Shown here: positions 42,342-52,690 of the stretch, in pieces
Layout: every line of letters begins with the position of its first letter
Numbering within the stretch: position 1 is the first letter of the stretch
Source: Brachybacterium equifaecis
Lineage (GTDB): Bacteria; Actinomycetota; Actinomycetes; Actinomycetales; Dermabacteraceae
Reading direction: 5' to 3'
DNA length: 64,000 nt
Assembly (NCBI RefSeq): GCF_023509525.1
Contig: NZ_JAKNCJ010000001.1
Location: 806,001-870,000 of the forward strand
Notes under the pieces: generated by a model
The model's database searches: none
What the model was told of the DNA's origin: nothing
Seen by the model: only the letters and a program-made list of their open reading frames with translations
Translations under genes and position numbers: made by a program

Positions 42342-45066
42342 GGACCCGCCGGACCGCCTTGTCGATCTCCACGACCGCGAACACCGCCGCGCCTGCCGCG
42401 AGCGGGATCAGCCAGCCGCTCCAGCCCACGCCCGCGCTGCCGAAGGCGACCTGGAGGAAGGGCACGTAGACGAACGCGAGCTGCAGCAGGAGCATCAGGC
42501 CGATCGCGCCCCAGGAGACGGGGTTCGTGGTCAGCAGGGCCGGTCGCAGGCTGGTGGTGCGGGAGAAGCGCGCGGCGAGCAGGTAGAAGATCTGCCCGAC
42601 GACCAGCGTGTTCACGGCGGTCGTCTGGGCGACGGCGAGCGGGACTCCGGCCGACTGGCCCCACCAGAACACGCCGAGGGTGATCCCGCCGATCAGCAGG
42701 GACACGTAGATGATCCGCACCAGGCCCTCCGCGCCGATGATGCCCTCCTTGGGCGAGCGCGGCGGGCGGCGCATGATGTCGGGCTCCGCGGGCTCGAAGG
42801 CGAGCGCGAGCGAGAGGGTCACCGCCGTGATCGTGTTGACCCACAGCACCTGCACGGGGCTCATCGGCAGCGTCATCCCCAGCACCATGGCGACCAGGAT
42901 GACCAGGCCCTGCGCGCCGTTGGTGGGCAGGATGAAGACGATGGCCTTGCGCAGGTTGTCGTAGATCGTGCGGCCCATCTCGACCGCGCTCTCGATGGTC
43001 GCGAAGTTGTCGTCGGCCAGCACCACGTCGGCCGCCTCCTTCGTGGCCTCGGTGCCCTTGATGCCCATGGCGACGCCGACGTCGGCGCGCTTGAGCGAGG
43101 GGGCGTCGTTGACGCCGTCGCCGGTCATCGAGACGACCTCGCCGGCATCCTGCAGCGCGGAGACGAGTCGCAGCTTGTGCTCGGGGCTGGTGCGGGCGAA
43201 CACGTTGTGCGTGCGGGCGAGCTCGCCGAGCTCCGCGTCGCTCGCCTGCTCGAGCTCGGCGCCGGTGACGGCGCCCTGCTCGGTCTCGATGCCGATCTCG
43301 CGGCCGATCGCGGTCGCGGTGCCGGCGTGGTCGCCGGTGATCATGACGACGCGGATCCCGGCGTCGTGGCAGGCGCGGATCGCCGCGACCGCCTCCTCGC
43401 GGGGCGGGTCGATGATCCCGTAGAGCCCCAGCAGCACGAAGCCGCCGGCGTCGACGTCCTCGCGCGTCACGTCGCTGCGGCCCTCGCCCGCCCGACGGGT
43501 GGCGGCGGCGAGGACGCGCAGGCCCTGGGCGGAGAGCGCGTCGATCTCCTGCTCCCAGCGCGCGGCGTCCAGCGGCGCGGTCGCGCCGGGCCCGCTCCCC
43601 TGCCGGTCGCAGCGCTCGAGCAGGCGGTCGGGGGCGCCCTTGAGGTTCACGACGGGGCCGACGCCCTCGATCACGTCGAGAGTCGCCATGTACTTGACCT
43701 CGGAGTCGAAGGGCAGCACGGACTCGCGCTGCTCGTCGGCCGACTCCACGCCCGCCTTCAGCGCGAAGGTGCGCAGGGCGCCGTCGGTCGGCTCGCCGGC
43801 GAGGGCCCACTCCGTCTCGCCGTCCTCGCGCGTGCGCAGGGACACGGTCGAGTCGTTGGTGCGGGCGGCGACGGCGGCGAGCAGGCGGAGATCCTCGGCT
43901 TCGGCGGCGCTGACCGGGGAGCCGTCGCGCGCGATCGCGCCCTCCGGGGCGTAGCCGGTGCCGCTGACCTCGTAGGTCGCCTCGGGGGTGACGACCGTGC
44001 GCACGGTCATCTCGTTGCGGGTGAGGGTGCCGGTCTTGTCGGAGCAGATGACGGTCACGGAGCCGAGCGTCTCGACGGAGTTCATGCGGCGGGTGATCGA
44101 ACGGCGCTTCGCCATCGCCTGCACGCCGAGGGCGAGAGTGATCGTGAGGACCGCGGGCAGGCCCTCGGGGATCGCGGCGACGGCGAAGCCGATGGTCGCC
44201 ATCAGCAGCTCCACCCACCCGTAGTCGTGCACGAGGCCGACGCCCACCAGCAGCACCGCCGAGAGGATCACGACGGCGATCGCGAGCTTCTTCGAGAACG
44301 CGCCCATCTGCCGGGTCAGCGGCGTCTCCATCGACTCGACGTCCTCGAGCATCCGGGTGATGCGGCCGATCTCGGTGCCGCCGCCGGTCGCGGCGACGAT
44401 GCCGCGGCCGCTGCCGGAGGCGACGACGGTGCCGGAGAAGGCCATGGAGGTGCGGTCCCCGATCCCGGCGTCCGGGTCCACGGGCTCGGGGCTCTTGCCG
44501 ACGGCGAGGGATTCGCCGGTCAGCGCCGACTCCTCGATGGTGAGGTTCGAGGCGGCGGTCAGGCGCAGATCCGCGGGGACCTTGTCTCCCGCCGCCAGGC
44601 GCACGACGTCACCGGGCACGAGCTCCTCGGCCGGAATGCGGGTCCAGGTGCCCGCGCGGCGCACCTGCGCATCGAGCGACAGCATCCCGCGGATGCCCTC
44701 CAGGGCGTTCGCCGCGCGGCCCTCCTGGACGTAGCCGATGAGGGTGTTCGCCACGACGATCGCGGCGATCACGATCGCGTCGACGTACTCGCCGAGCACG
44801 AGCGTGAGGAGCGCGGCGCCGAGGAGCACGAAGATCATCGGGTCGTTCAGCTGGCGCAGCAGGCGCGCCAGTCGCGACTCCTGCTCACCCTCGGGCAGGG
44901 CGTTCGGCCCGTGCTGGTCGAGGCGGCGCTGCGCCTCCTGCGCGCCGAGGCCCTCCGGCCGCGCATCGAGGTGCCCGGCGACATCCTCGATCCTGGCCGC
45001 GTGCGGGGCGGGGAGGAGCGTCTCCGCGGTCGGAGCGGACATGGCGGGGGCGGCTGGAGGTGTCAT
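42298..45066 (-). CDS. calcium-type cation-transporting P-type ATPase
   Basis: This P-type II ATPase has 922 residues and about ten membrane segments. The conserved set is complete: TGES actuator loop, PEGLPAVLT in segment 4 (as in SERCA/PMR1-type pumps), the phosphorylation motif [21 protein letters not shown] in the nucleotide domain, [10 protein letters not shown], and [22 protein letters not shown]. The N-terminus has the cation_ATPase_N region ([23 protein letters not shown]). It most likely exports calcium or another divalent ion, though sequence alone does not fix the ion. ATG 45066 is preferred; 45042 is possible. The 3' end overlaps the convergent TetR gene. Confidence 0.95.
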   Translation of the reverse strand: MTPPAAPAMSAPTAETLLPAPHAARIEDVAGHLDARPEGLGAQEAQRRLDQHGPNALPEGEQESRLARLLRQLNDPMIFVLLGAALLTLVLGEYVDAIVIAAIVVANTLIGYVQEGRAANALEGIRGMLSLDAQVRRAGTWTRIPAEELVPGDVVRLAAGDKVPADLRLTAASNLTIEESALTGESLAVGKSPEPVDPDAGIGDRTSMAFSGTVVASGSGRGIVAATGGGTEIGRITRMLEDVESMETPLTRQMGAFSKKLAIAVVILSAVLLVGVGLVHDYGWVELLMATIGFAVAAIPEGLPAVLTITLALGVQAMAKRRSITRRMNSVETLGSVTVICSDKTGTLTRNEMTVRTVVTPEATYEVSGTGYAPEGAIARDGSPVSAAEAEDLRLLAAVAARTNDSTVSLRTREDGETEWALAGEPTDGALRTFALKAGVESADEQRESVLPFDSEVKYMATLDVIEGVGPVVNLKGAPDRLLERCDRQGSGPGATAPLDAARWEQEIDALSAQGLRVLAAATRRAGEGRSDVTREDVDAGGFVLLGLYGIIDPPREEAVAAIRACHDAGIRVVMITGDHAGTATAIGREIGIETEQGAVTGAELEQASDAELGELARTHNVFARTSPEHKLRLVSALQDAGEVVSMTGDGVNDAPSLKRADVGVAMGIKGTEATKEAADVVLADDNFATIESAVEMGRTIYDNLRKAIVFILPTNGAQGLVILVAMVLGMTLPMSPVQVLWVNTITAVTLSLALAFEPAEPDIMRRPPRSPKEGIIGAEGLVRIIYVSLLIGGITLGVFWWGQSAGVPLAVAQTTAVNTLVVGQIFYLLAARFSRTTSLRPALLTTNPVSWGAIGLMLLLQLAFVYVPFLQVAFGSAGVGWSGWLIPLAAGAAVFAVVEIDKAVRRVLSRRPAAPSAHPGR

Positions 45067-45206
45067 CTCTTCGAACCTCGCCGCGGAGCCTGAGCTCTCC
45101 CTGGGACTCGTCTGGGCTTTGCGCGAGGATCGGGGTCCTGGCCTCCCAGACTGCCGGTCCCGGGGCGGCCGACGGGACGTTCGTCCTGGTCGCAGGCCCG
45201 AAATGC

Positions 45207-45860
45207 TCAGTTCGCGAGGGTCACGATCCGGTCCGCCCGCGCTCGCCGCAGGGCGATCGCGCGCGCGTTCGCCTCGTCGGATCCGAGGGCGTGCGCGCGC
45301 GCCTGCTCCGGGGTGCGGCCGAAGCGCTCATGGCGGGCGATGAGACGCCGCTGGCGCTCCTCCTGCTCGAGCTCGAGGAACCAGACCGCATCCAGCGCCG
45401 CGCGGGCACGAGGCCAGCGGCCGCCGGCCGCCAGCAGGTAGTTCCCCTCGGTCACCAGCAGCGGCACCTCGGGCCGGATCGGAAGGGCCGAGCCCACGGG
45501 CTCCTCGATCTCCCGGTCGAAGCGCGGCGCGAAGACGACCTCTCCCGGATCCCGCGCGCGCAGGCGCTCCAGGAGCGCCGCGAAACCGGCGTCGTCGAAC
45601 GTGTCGATCGCGCCCTTGCGCGCGCTCGACCCGTGCGCCGCGAGGACGCTGCCGGCCAGGTGGAATCCGTCCATCGGCACGAGGGCCGCGAGATCCGGGC
45701 CGAGGGCGTCGACGATGGCGGCGGCGAGCGTGGACTTGCCGGCGCCCGGTGCGCCGGTGATGCCGAGGATCGTGCGGGCGCCGGTCTCAGCGGCGCGCTC
45801 GGCGAGGGCGCGGGCCTCGGCGATGAGAGCGGGCAGCATCATCGACTCGGGGGTCACCAT
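45207..45860 (-). CDS. nucleoside/nucleotide kinase-like P-loop protein
   Basis: This 217-residue kinase is of the uridine-kinase/pantothenate-kinase-like P-loop group. It has Walker A GITGAPGAGKST, MDGFHLAGSVLAAHGSSARKGAIDTFD, FAPRFDREIEEP, VTEGNYLLAAGGRWPRARAALDAVWFLE, and RRLIARHERFGRTPEQA as lid. The MDGFH/RKGAIDTFD pattern is typical of the 'nucleoside/nucleotide kinase family', some of which are fructose kinases (FrcK-like). Its start overlaps the PfkB gene by 7 nt. Two sugar or nucleoside kinases in one operon suggests a salvage pathway; no transporter is nearby. Confidence 0.88.
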   Translation of the reverse strand: MVTPESMMLPALIAEARALAERAAETGARTILGITGAPGAGKSTLAAAIVDALGPDLAALVPMDGFHLAGSVLAAHGSSARKGAIDTFDDAGFAALLERLRARDPGEVVFAPRFDREIEEPVGSALPIRPEVPLLVTEGNYLLAAGGRWPRARAALDAVWFLELEQEERQRRLIARHERFGRTPEQARAHALGSDEANARAIALRRARADRIVTLAN

Positions 45861-46825
45861 GCGCGCTCCTCCTGCCACGGCTCGATCCACGCGCGCGTGC
45901 CCTCGAATCCGCAGCTGAACGTGGCCACGCGAGCGGCCCGCTCCCCCGCCTCCTGCGCGCTGCTGCCCTGCGCGCGGGCCAGGCAGTAGGCGCCGTGGAA
46001 GATGTCGCCCGCGCCGTTGGTATCCACCACGCGCGCCATCGCGGGCGGGTCGATGGTGAAGGGGCGGCCGTCGTCGAGCCCGCGGATCGCTCCCGCGCCC
46101 TGCGTCTGCAGCACCGCGCCGGCCCCGAAGGCGGCGATCGCCTCCAGGGCGTCGCGCGACGGCGCTCCGATCGTCGGCCCGTCGGCGGGCCTCTCGAGCG
46201 GATCCGCTTCCCGGGGCACGATGAAGTCCGCCGAGCAGACCACGTCATCGGCGGCGAGCAGGAGGCGGCTGAACGCCTTGCGCCAGCGCCCGGCATCGAG
46301 CACCACCCGCGCGCTGCCGAGAGCGGCGATGCGGTTGCCCGCCTCGAGGGCGACCTGGCCGCCGTGGCCGTCGAGCAGCGCGACGTCGCAGCGCTGGGCC
46401 GCCCAGTCCAGCGCATCCCAGGTCTCGTCCTCGAGGCGCAGCGGGAACCCGGCGCCGTCGGCCGAGACCACGTCGCGGGAGCCGTCGGCCGTGCAGACGG
46501 TGATCGCGGAGACGGGCGGGGTGAAGTCGAGGTCCGCGAGATCCACGAGGGCGACGCCGTGCTCCGCGAGGTCCTCCCGGATCGCCATCGACAGCGCGGT
46601 GCGGCCGACGGGGGCGAACAGCGTCGCCGATCCCCCGAGCGCCGCGAAGGCGACGGCCGCGTTCAGCGCCGGCCCGCCGCCCCGCAGGCTCTGCGAGATA
46701 GCGGTGACCTTGGTGTTCGGGGCCGGGCGCTCCTCGACCGCGCTCGTCAGGTCGGCGGTCGCGAGGCCGAGGAAGAGTCCGCGCGGGCGGCGGGGCGGCG
46801 AGGGCGGGCTGGCGGCATTCGGCAT
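45854..46825 (-). CDS. PfkB family carbohydrate/nucleoside kinase
   Basis: This ribokinase-like protein has 323 residues. RGGGPALNAAVAFAALGG is the N-terminal PfkB signature, and VVDTNGAGDIFHGAYCLA carries the catalytic Asp of DTxGAGD near residue 265. Substrates in the family include ribose, fructose, adenosine and pseudouridine, and cannot be told apart here. It starts at ATG 46825 and overlaps the downstream P-loop kinase by 7 nt, forming an operon. The quinone reductase gene at 46856 is divergent across 30 bp. Confidence 0.9.
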   Translation of the reverse strand: MPNAASPPSPPRRPRGLFLGLATADLTSAVEERPAPNTKVTAISQSLRGGGPALNAAVAFAALGGSATLFAPVGRTALSMAIREDLAEHGVALVDLADLDFTPPVSAITVCTADGSRDVVSADGAGFPLRLEDETWDALDWAAQRCDVALLDGHGGQVALEAGNRIAALGSARVVLDAGRWRKAFSRLLLAADDVVCSADFIVPREADPLERPADGPTIGAPSRDALEAIAAFGAGAVLQTQGAGAIRGLDDGRPFTIDPPAMARVVDTNGAGDIFHGAYCLARAQGSSAQEAGERAARVATFSCGFEGTRAWIEPWQEERAW

Positions 46826-46855
46826 GCTCCGAACCTAGCGCCCTAGCGTGGTCGC

Positions 46856-47845
46856 ATGCGCGCCATCGAGATCCACGACCGCACCCTCCGCCTCGCAGAC
46901 GTCCCCGAGCCCGTGCCGAGGCCCGGCGAGGTCCTCGTCGACGTCGTCGCCGCCGGGGTGAACCGGGCCGACGTCGCCCAGGCCGCCGGGAAGTACCCGC
47001 CGCCGCCGGGGGCCTCCCCGCTGCCCGGCCTCGAGGTCTCCGGGCGCCGACGCGACACCGGGGAGGAGGTCGTGGCGCTGCTGACCGGCGGCGGGTACGC
47101 CCAGACCGTCGCCGTTCCCGAGGAGCAGATCCTCGCCGCCCCCGAGGGCATCGACCTGCGGGACGCCGCGGGGCTCGTGGAGGTCGCGGCGACCGTGGTC
47201 TCGAACCTCGTGATCGAGGGCGGCCTCACCGGCAGCGGCCGGCGCCTCTCTCCCTGGCCCGCCTCGCGCTCCGCGGAGCCGCAGCGGGTGCTGATCCACG
47301 GGGGCACCGGCGGCATCGGCTCCTTCGCGATCCAGCTCGCCCGTGCGCTCGGGGCGCACGTGATGACGACCGTCGGATCCGACGAGGCCGTCCGCGCCGC
47401 GCGGGAGCTCGGGGCCGACGAGGCCTGGAACCGGCGCACGACCGACGTCGCGGCGGCTGTCGGCGATGGGAGCGCGGACGGCACGGGGGCGGACATCATC
47501 CTGGACGTCGTCGGCGGATCGGCCCTCGAGGAGAACGTGGCGATGCTGCGCGAGCACGGGCGCCTGGTCATCATCGGCACCCTCGGCGGTGCGAGGGGGA
47601 CGCTCGACGTCGGCGCGCTGATGAGCAAGCGCGCCCGCGTGGTCGGCACGACTCTGCGCTTGCGCGCCGTGGCCGACAAGGGCCGGATCCTGCAGGTCAC
47701 GCAGGATCTCGTGTGGCCGATGATCGCGAGCGGCGCGATCCGCGTGCCGGTCCAGGCGCGCTTCCCGCTCGCCGAGGCCTCCGCCGCCCACCGCGTGCTC
47801 ACCGACGGCGGGCACCTCGGGAAGGTGATCCTTGAGGTGGAGTGA
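46856..47845 (+). CDS. zinc-free quinone oxidoreductase (PIG3-type MDR)
   Basis: This NADPH-dependent medium-chain reductase has 329 residues. VVAAGVNRADVAQAAGKYPPPPGASPLPGLEVSG is the signature of the PIG3/TP53I3 quinone-reductase subgroup. The cofactor motif is IHGGTGGIGSFAIQLARALG, and LDVVGGSALEENVAMLREHGRLVIIG follows. No catalytic-zinc ligands are seen. It probably reduces small quinones. The start at ATG 46856 lies 30 bp from the divergent PfkB gene, so the two promoters must overlap. It converges closely with the HAD gene (4 bp). Confidence 0.92.
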   Translation: MRAIEIHDRTLRLADVPEPVPRPGEVLVDVVAAGVNRADVAQAAGKYPPPPGASPLPGLEVSGRRRDTGEEVVALLTGGGYAQTVAVPEEQILAAPEGIDLRDAAGLVEVAATVVSNLVIEGGLTGSGRRLSPWPASRSAEPQRVLIHGGTGGIGSFAIQLARALGAHVMTTVGSDEAVRAARELGADEAWNRRTTDVAAAVGDGSADGTGADIILDVVGGSALEENVAMLREHGRLVIIGTLGGARGTLDVGALMSKRARVVGTTLRLRAVADKGRILQVTQDLVWPMIASGAIRVPVQARFPLAEASAAHRVLTDGGHLGKVILEVE

Positions 47846-47849
47846 GAGG

Positions 47850-48758
47850 TCAGCCCGCCAGCACCCGCAGCACCTCGGCGGTGCCGTCGTTCCAGATGTC
47901 GAGGGTCTGCAGGTCAGCGGCGTCCTTGACGCCGTCGAGCGCCTGGCCCATGGCGATCCCGGTGCCGGCCCAGCGCAGCATCTCGACGTCGTTGAAGCCG
48001 TCGCCCACGGCGATCGTCGCCTCGGGCGCGATCTCCAGGCGCTCGCGGACCATCTCCAGGGCGCTCGCCTTGGAGATCCCGGGAGCGGCGATGTCGAGCC
48101 AGGCCGTCCAGCCGATCGCGTACTGCACGCCGTTCACGCCGGAGTCCTTGATCAGCGCGCGGAACTCCTCGGCCGACAGGTCCGGGACATGCACGACCAC
48201 GCGCACGGCCTCCATCACGACCAGCGCGTCGAGGTCGGTGGCGATCGTCTCCACGCCGAAGCTCTGGTCCTGGAAGCCGGGGGTCGCGTAGACCTCGCCG
48301 CTGGCGACCTCTACCGCGTAATGGGCGTGCGGGGCGACGCGGCGCAGCGCCTCGAGCGCCTCCTGCGGGTGGAAGGTGCGGGTGTCGATGACCCGCCAGC
48401 CCCCGTCGGCAGCGGGATCGAGCTCCACGGTGACCGCGCCGTTCGAGCACACCGCGAAGCCGCGCTCGATCCCCGCGGCGCGCACGATCGGCAGCGTCGC
48501 GCCGAGGGAGCGGCCTGTCGCGATCACGACGTGCTGCTGGGTCGCGGCCTGCTGCAGCGCCCGGTGCATGCCCGGGGACATCCGCCCGTCGTGGTCCACG
48601 AGCGTGCCGTCCACGTCCAGTCCGAACAGGACCTCGCGCCCCAGCAGGGGCGCCAGGCGCTCCTGCAGCGCCGACAGGATCGCGTCATGCTCGCCGACGG
48701 GGGTCGGGAACGCGTCGGCCGGGAAGGACGGGGACATGCTCTTGGAGGTGATGCTCAT
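47850..48758 (-). CDS. HAD hydrolase, Cof type
   Basis: This cytosolic phosphatase has 302 residues. FGLDVDGTLVD carries the catalytic D48 and D50, IATGRSLG gives motif II, the cap is central, and VGDGFNDVEML is the metal-binding end. The position behind serS is common in actinobacteria, where such a HAD gene follows serS in the same direction. Start at ATG 48758; an in-frame ATG at 48770 and another at 48737 are alternatives. It is related in type, not closely in sequence, to the HAD protein at 15412. Confidence 0.9.
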   Translation of the reverse strand: MSITSKSMSPSFPADAFPTPVGEHDAILSALQERLAPLLGREVLFGLDVDGTLVDHDGRMSPGMHRALQQAATQQHVVIATGRSLGATLPIVRAAGIERGFAVCSNGAVTVELDPAADGGWRVIDTRTFHPQEALEALRRVAPHAHYAVEVASGEVYATPGFQDQSFGVETIATDLDALVVMEAVRVVVHVPDLSAEEFRALIKDSGVNGVQYAIGWTAWLDIAAPGISKASALEMVRERLEIAPEATIAVGDGFNDVEMLRWAGTGIAMGQALDGVKDAADLQTLDIWNDGTAEVLRVLAG

Positions 48759-48870
48759 GCCTCCCAGCATCCCAGGTGCCCCTGAAGCCGCGGTGAACCG
48801 CAGGCGACCCCGGAGGGTCGCGCGGCGCAGGAGCGACGCGCAGCGCTGGGGCCGCTGACGCCGCGCGACC

Positions 48871-50133
48871 TCAGGCGATCGGCTCGAAGACCTCGCGGCC
48901 GCCGAGGAACGGGCGCAGGCCCTCGGGCACGACCACGGAGCCGTCGCTCTGCTGGTGGTTCTCGAGGATCGCGGCGATGAAGCGGGTCGTGCCGAGCGTG
49001 CCGTTGAGCGTGGCGACCGGGCGCAGGCCGTCCTCCGTGCGCTCGCGGATGTTCAGCCGGCGCGCCTGGAACTGCGTGCAGTTCGAGGTGGAGGTGAGCT
49101 CGCGGTACGTGTTCTGGCTCGGCATCCAGGCCTCGCAGTCGAACTTGCGGGCTGCGCTGGTGCCGAGGTCGCCCGCGGCGGTGTCGATGATGCGGTAGGG
49201 GACGTCGATCCGCGCCAGCATCTCGCGCTCCCAGCCCAGCAGGCGCTCGTGCTCCTCGTAGGAGTCCTCGATGCGGCAGCAGCTGAACATCTCGACCTTC
49301 TGGAACTGGTGCACGCGGATGATGCCCCGCGTGTCCTTGCCGTAGCTGCCGGCCTCGCGCCGGTAGCAGGTCGACCAGCCGGCGTAGCGCAGGGGGCCGT
49401 CCGAGAGGTCGAGCACCTCGTCCTTGTGGTAGCCGGCCAGCGGCACCTCGCTCGTGCCGACGAGGTAGAGGTCGTCGTCCTTGTCGAGGTGGTAGACCTC
49501 GTCGGCGTGCTCGCCGAGGAAGCCGGTGCCCTCCATCGTCTCGGGGAGCACGAGGGTGGGGGTGATCATCGGGGTGAAGCCGGCGCTCGTGGCCAGCTCC
49601 ATCGCCGAGTTCAGGATCGCGAGCTCGAGCTGCGCGCCGACGCCGCGCAGGAAGTAGAAGCGAGCGCCCGAGACCTTCGCGCCGCGCGCCATGTCGATCG
49701 CGCGCAGACCCTCGGCGATCTCCAGGTGGTCCTTCACGGGGAAGTCGAACGTCGGGTTCTCGCCGATCGTCTCGCGCACCTCGAAGTCCTCCTCGAGGCC
49801 CTCGGGGGCGCCCTCGGCGATGTTCGGGATGCGGCGCAGGGCGGCGTCGCGCTGAGCGATGAGCTCGGAGGTCTGCGCCTCGAGCTCCTTCACGCGCGCG
49901 GCGAGCTCCTTGGCGCGGGCCAGCACGGCCTGCTTCTCCTCGCCCTTGGCCTGGGCGACCTGCTTGCCGAGGGCCTTCTGCTCCGCGCGCGCCGACTCCG
50001 ACGCCCCGGTCGCCTCGCGCCAGGCGACGTCGGACTCCAGCACGGCGTCCACCGTCGCAGGGTCGCGCCGACGGGCCTTCTGGGCCTCGCGGACGACGTC
50101 GGGGTTCTCGCGCAGCAGTCGCAGATCGATCAT
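48871..50133 (-). CDS. serS: seryl-tRNA synthetase
   Basis: This class II synthetase (420 aa) charges tRNA-Ser, including both serine tRNAs seen in this window. The N-terminal antiparallel coiled coil (about 30-105, Ala/Glu/Lys-rich) grips the long variable arm. The catalytic domain has [11 protein letters not shown] (TxE loop), [26 protein letters not shown] (motif 2), and [19 protein letters not shown] (motif 3). Length is normal. The ATG at 50133 starts [16 protein letters not shown], the standard N-terminus. It is divergent from the lipid kinase gene across 121 bp; no T-box is expected or seen. Confidence 0.98.
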   Translation of the reverse strand: MIDLRLLRENPDVVREAQKARRRDPATVDAVLESDVAWREATGASESARAEQKALGKQVAQAKGEEKQAVLARAKELAARVKELEAQTSELIAQRDAALRRIPNIAEGAPEGLEEDFEVRETIGENPTFDFPVKDHLEIAEGLRAIDMARGAKVSGARFYFLRGVGAQLELAILNSAMELATSAGFTPMITPTLVLPETMEGTGFLGEHADEVYHLDKDDDLYLVGTSEVPLAGYHKDEVLDLSDGPLRYAGWSTCYRREAGSYGKDTRGIIRVHQFQKVEMFSCCRIEDSYEEHERLLGWEREMLARIDVPYRIIDTAAGDLGTSAARKFDCEAWMPSQNTYRELTSTSNCTQFQARRLNIRERTEDGLRPVATLNGTLGTTRFIAAILENHQQSDGSVVVPEGLRPFLGGREVFEPIA

Positions 50134-50254
50134 GGGGCCAGGATACCGGGGGCGGGGGACGCACGAGGGCGGGCGCCCGGGCGGGCCGACGGCTGTGCGG
50201 AGCCGGGCCGGCGGCCGCGCGAGGGGGGCCGAGCACACCCGATAGGCTTCGGCC

Positions 50255-51478
50255 ATGAGCACGGAACACATTCTCGCCATCGTCTCGATCGCCCTCAGCG
50301 CCATCGTGGTGATCCTGCTGATCGCGGTGCTCATGCTGCTGCGCGCCCACCGCCGCGACATCTCCCGACTGGCCGCGCAGCAGAGCGAGGCCGCGCGCGC
50401 GGCGAGCGTGGAGCGGCGCGAGATGGTCGCCGCGGGCCAGGGCGGGCAGCTCCTCGCCGGGCACCGGCAGCACGGGATCGCGCAGGCCGCAGGCGGGGCA
50501 GCCCTCGACGTGCCGCCGGTCGCCTTCGCGCGCATCGCCGTGGTGATGAACCCCTCCAAGCACGACGATCCCGAGCAGTTCCGCGAGCGCGCACGCCGCG
50601 CCGCCGAGCGCATCGACGCGCGCCTGGATCTGCACTTCTACGACACCACTGTGGAGGACCCCGGCTACGGCCAGGCGCTCGAGGCCATCGAGGACGGCTC
50701 CGACCTCGTCATCGCCGCCGGCGGAGACGGCACGGTGCGCATGGTCGCCTCCGCGCTCGCGCACGCCGAGGCGCGCATGGGCATCATCCCCGCGGGCACC
50801 GGCAATCTCCTCGCCCGGAACCTCGAGATCCCGCTGGACAACGTCGAGAAGGCGCTGCGCACCGCGGTCGAGGGTGTCGACAAGCCCATCGACGTCGGCT
50901 GGATGCGCACCGGCCTCACCGCGCGCGACCTCGAGGTCAGCGACCCGCAGATCTTCCTCGTGATCGCGGGCGTCGGGGCCGACGCCGAAGTGATCGGCGC
51001 GACCGACTCCGGGATGAAGAAGCGGATCGGCTGGATCGCCTACGTGCTCGCGGGCCTCAACAAGATCGCCGGGCACGCGTTCCAGGCGCGGCTCACGCTC
51101 CCGGGGCAGGCGCCGAAGACCGTCGCCGCGCGCACCGTGCTCATCGGGAACGTCGGCAAGCTCCCCGCCGGCATCGTGCTCATGCCCGACGCCGCGATCG
51201 ACAACGCGCAGCTCGAGCTGATGGTGCTGTCCTGGCGCGGTCCCGCAGGCCTCGGCCAGATCCTCACCAAGATCGTGAACCCGCGGGCCCGCACCCACCC
51301 GAAGCTCTCCACCATGGAGCGCGGTCTCACCACCGCCGTCGAGGTGATCACCTCGAAGCCCCAGCCCATCCAGCTCGACGGCGACACCGCCGAGAAGGCC
51401 ACGCACATCCGCGCCGAGGTCGACCCCGGCGCGATCACGATGCGCGTCGGGGCGCAGCGCGCGGAGAAGCAGAAGTAG
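50255..51478 (+). CDS. diacylglycerol kinase-family lipid kinase
   Basis: This 407-residue protein has an N-terminal membrane segment (about 5-27). A DAGK catalytic domain follows: [10 protein letters not shown], then [17 protein letters not shown] (GGDGT nucleotide loop) and [19 protein letters not shown]. The C-terminal part has [17 protein letters not shown] and [19 protein letters not shown]. Such enzymes phosphorylate diacylglycerol or related lipids at the membrane. The anchoring segment is an extension compared with DgkB-like proteins. It sits between divergent serS and convergent pheA, a neighbourhood commonly seen in actinobacteria. Confidence 0.92.
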   Translation: MSTEHILAIVSIALSAIVVILLIAVLMLLRAHRRDISRLAAQQSEAARAASVERREMVAAGQGGQLLAGHRQHGIAQAAGGAALDVPPVAFARIAVVMNPSKHDDPEQFRERARRAAERIDARLDLHFYDTTVEDPGYGQALEAIEDGSDLVIAAGGDGTVRMVASALAHAEARMGIIPAGTGNLLARNLEIPLDNVEKALRTAVEGVDKPIDVGWMRTGLTARDLEVSDPQIFLVIAGVGADAEVIGATDSGMKKRIGWIAYVLAGLNKIAGHAFQARLTLPGQAPKTVAARTVLIGNVGKLPAGIVLMPDAAIDNAQLELMVLSWRGPAGLGQILTKIVNPRARTHPKLSTMERGLTTAVEVITSKPQPIQLDGDTAEKATHIRAEVDPGAITMRVGAQRAEKQK

Positions 51479-51521
51479 CCTCCGCGCCGAAGACTCCCGC
51501 GGGAGGCTCAGCGCGGCGGCC

Positions 51522-51560
51522 TCAGGACTGCGACGTCAGGACTGCGGCCTCAGGACTGCG
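51522..51560. repeat. 14-bp tandem repeat at the pheA stop
   Basis: TCAGGACTGCG occurs three times at 14-bp intervals (51522, 51536, 51550). The last copy contains the pheA stop codon, so the coding end has apparently been duplicated outward by slippage. A short CTCCCGCGGGAG palindrome lies just beyond (51493-51504) and may help termination. Confidence 0.75.
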
Positions 51561-52506
51561 GGGCGATCATCCGGCTGAGGCTCTGGACCCACTCGTTCCC
51601 GGCGTCGTAGGCGCCGTCGGCCATGACGGGATCGATCTGCGTGCGCTGCCCGTCGGCCCGCGGGTAGGAGCCGAGGTACGTGACCGCGCAGGAGCGGTGC
51701 AGTCCGCGCAGGGCCGACGCCACCCGTCGGTCCTCGAGATGCCCCTCGATGTCGATCGAGAAGGAGTAGCGGCCGAGCGCGTCTCCGAGCGGGCGGGATT
51801 CGATGCGCGAGAGGTTCACGCCGTTGACCTTGAAGGTCTCCAGCATCTCCAGCAGGGATCCGGGACGGTCGGCCGGGAGCTGGACCACGAGAGTGGTCTT
51901 GTCGGCCCCCGTGCGCGCGGGGATGCGGTCGTTGCGGGTGACCAGCACGAAGCGGGTCTGCGCGCCGACGTTGTCCTCGATGCCGCGCGCGAGCACTGCG
52001 AGGCCGAAGTGCTCTGCGGCCAGCGGCGAGCAGATCGCCGCGCGGCCCCGGGCCTCCTCCGGCTCGGCCTCGGCGAGCGCCTGAGCCGCCCCTGCCGTGG
52101 AGGAGGCCGGAAGGATCGCGGCCGACGGGAGGTTCTCCCGCAGCCACCGCTGCACCTGGGCCTGCGCGTGGGTGTGCGAGGCGACCTCGCGGATCGCGCT
52201 GAGGGCGCTGGGCTCCTTCGCGGCGAGGACGAAGGTGATGGGCACGATCTGCTCGGCGACGATCGTGATGCGCTTGTGCGCGGCCAGGACGTCGAGCGTG
52301 CCGGAGACGCCGCCCTCGACCGAGTTCTCGATCGGCGCCATGATCGCGTCGATCTCACCGTCGACCAGGGCATTCGTGGCGGTGGCGACCGAGGTGAAGG
52401 GGACGAGCTCGGCCTCGGCGGAGCGCTCGGCGGGAAGCTCCACCAGGGCCTGCAGCAGGGCCTGGTGGGTGAACGTGGTCTCGGGGCCGAGGAATCCGTA
52501 GCGCAT
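51550..52506 (-). CDS. pheA: prephenate dehydratase
   Basis: This enzyme converts prephenate to phenylpyruvate in phenylalanine synthesis. The 318-residue protein has the PDT domain (1-190) with RYGFLGPETTFTHQALL, PIENSVEGGVSGTLDVL, and the catalytic QTRFVLVTR containing the TRF motif. The regulatory ACT domain (about 200-280) has GSLLEMLETFKVNGVNLSRIESRP; its ESRP motif binds phenylalanine for feedback inhibition. No chorismate mutase domain is fused. The ATG at 52506 is the natural start (MRYGFLGPE). A 40-residue tail beyond ACT is extra. Confidence 0.96.
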   Translation of the reverse strand: MRYGFLGPETTFTHQALLQALVELPAERSAEAELVPFTSVATATNALVDGEIDAIMAPIENSVEGGVSGTLDVLAAHKRITIVAEQIVPITFVLAAKEPSALSAIREVASHTHAQAQVQRWLRENLPSAAILPASSTAGAAQALAEAEPEEARGRAAICSPLAAEHFGLAVLARGIEDNVGAQTRFVLVTRNDRIPARTGADKTTLVVQLPADRPGSLLEMLETFKVNGVNLSRIESRPLGDALGRYSFSIDIEGHLEDRRVASALRGLHRSCAVTYLGSYPRADGQRTQIDPVMADGAYDAGNEWVQSLSRMIAPQS

Positions 52507-52690
52507 GAGGGTCAGGGTATCGGCGGGGAGGGTGCGGGCGGGGAGCGGATCAGCGCAAGGGCAGGTGCGCGAAGGCGAGGCGCATTGGGGAGGCACGATG
52601 GCGAGGCGCGTTATCCACATACGGGCATATCTCTGTTCAGGCGACCGCCAGCGCATTACTGTGCGAGCAGACGAACCCCCGGAGGCACCG

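Noticed and set aside
42292..45093. 933-codon plus-strand open frame over the P-ATPase
   Set aside because: Antisense shadow; repetitive Arg/Gly/His composition without domains.
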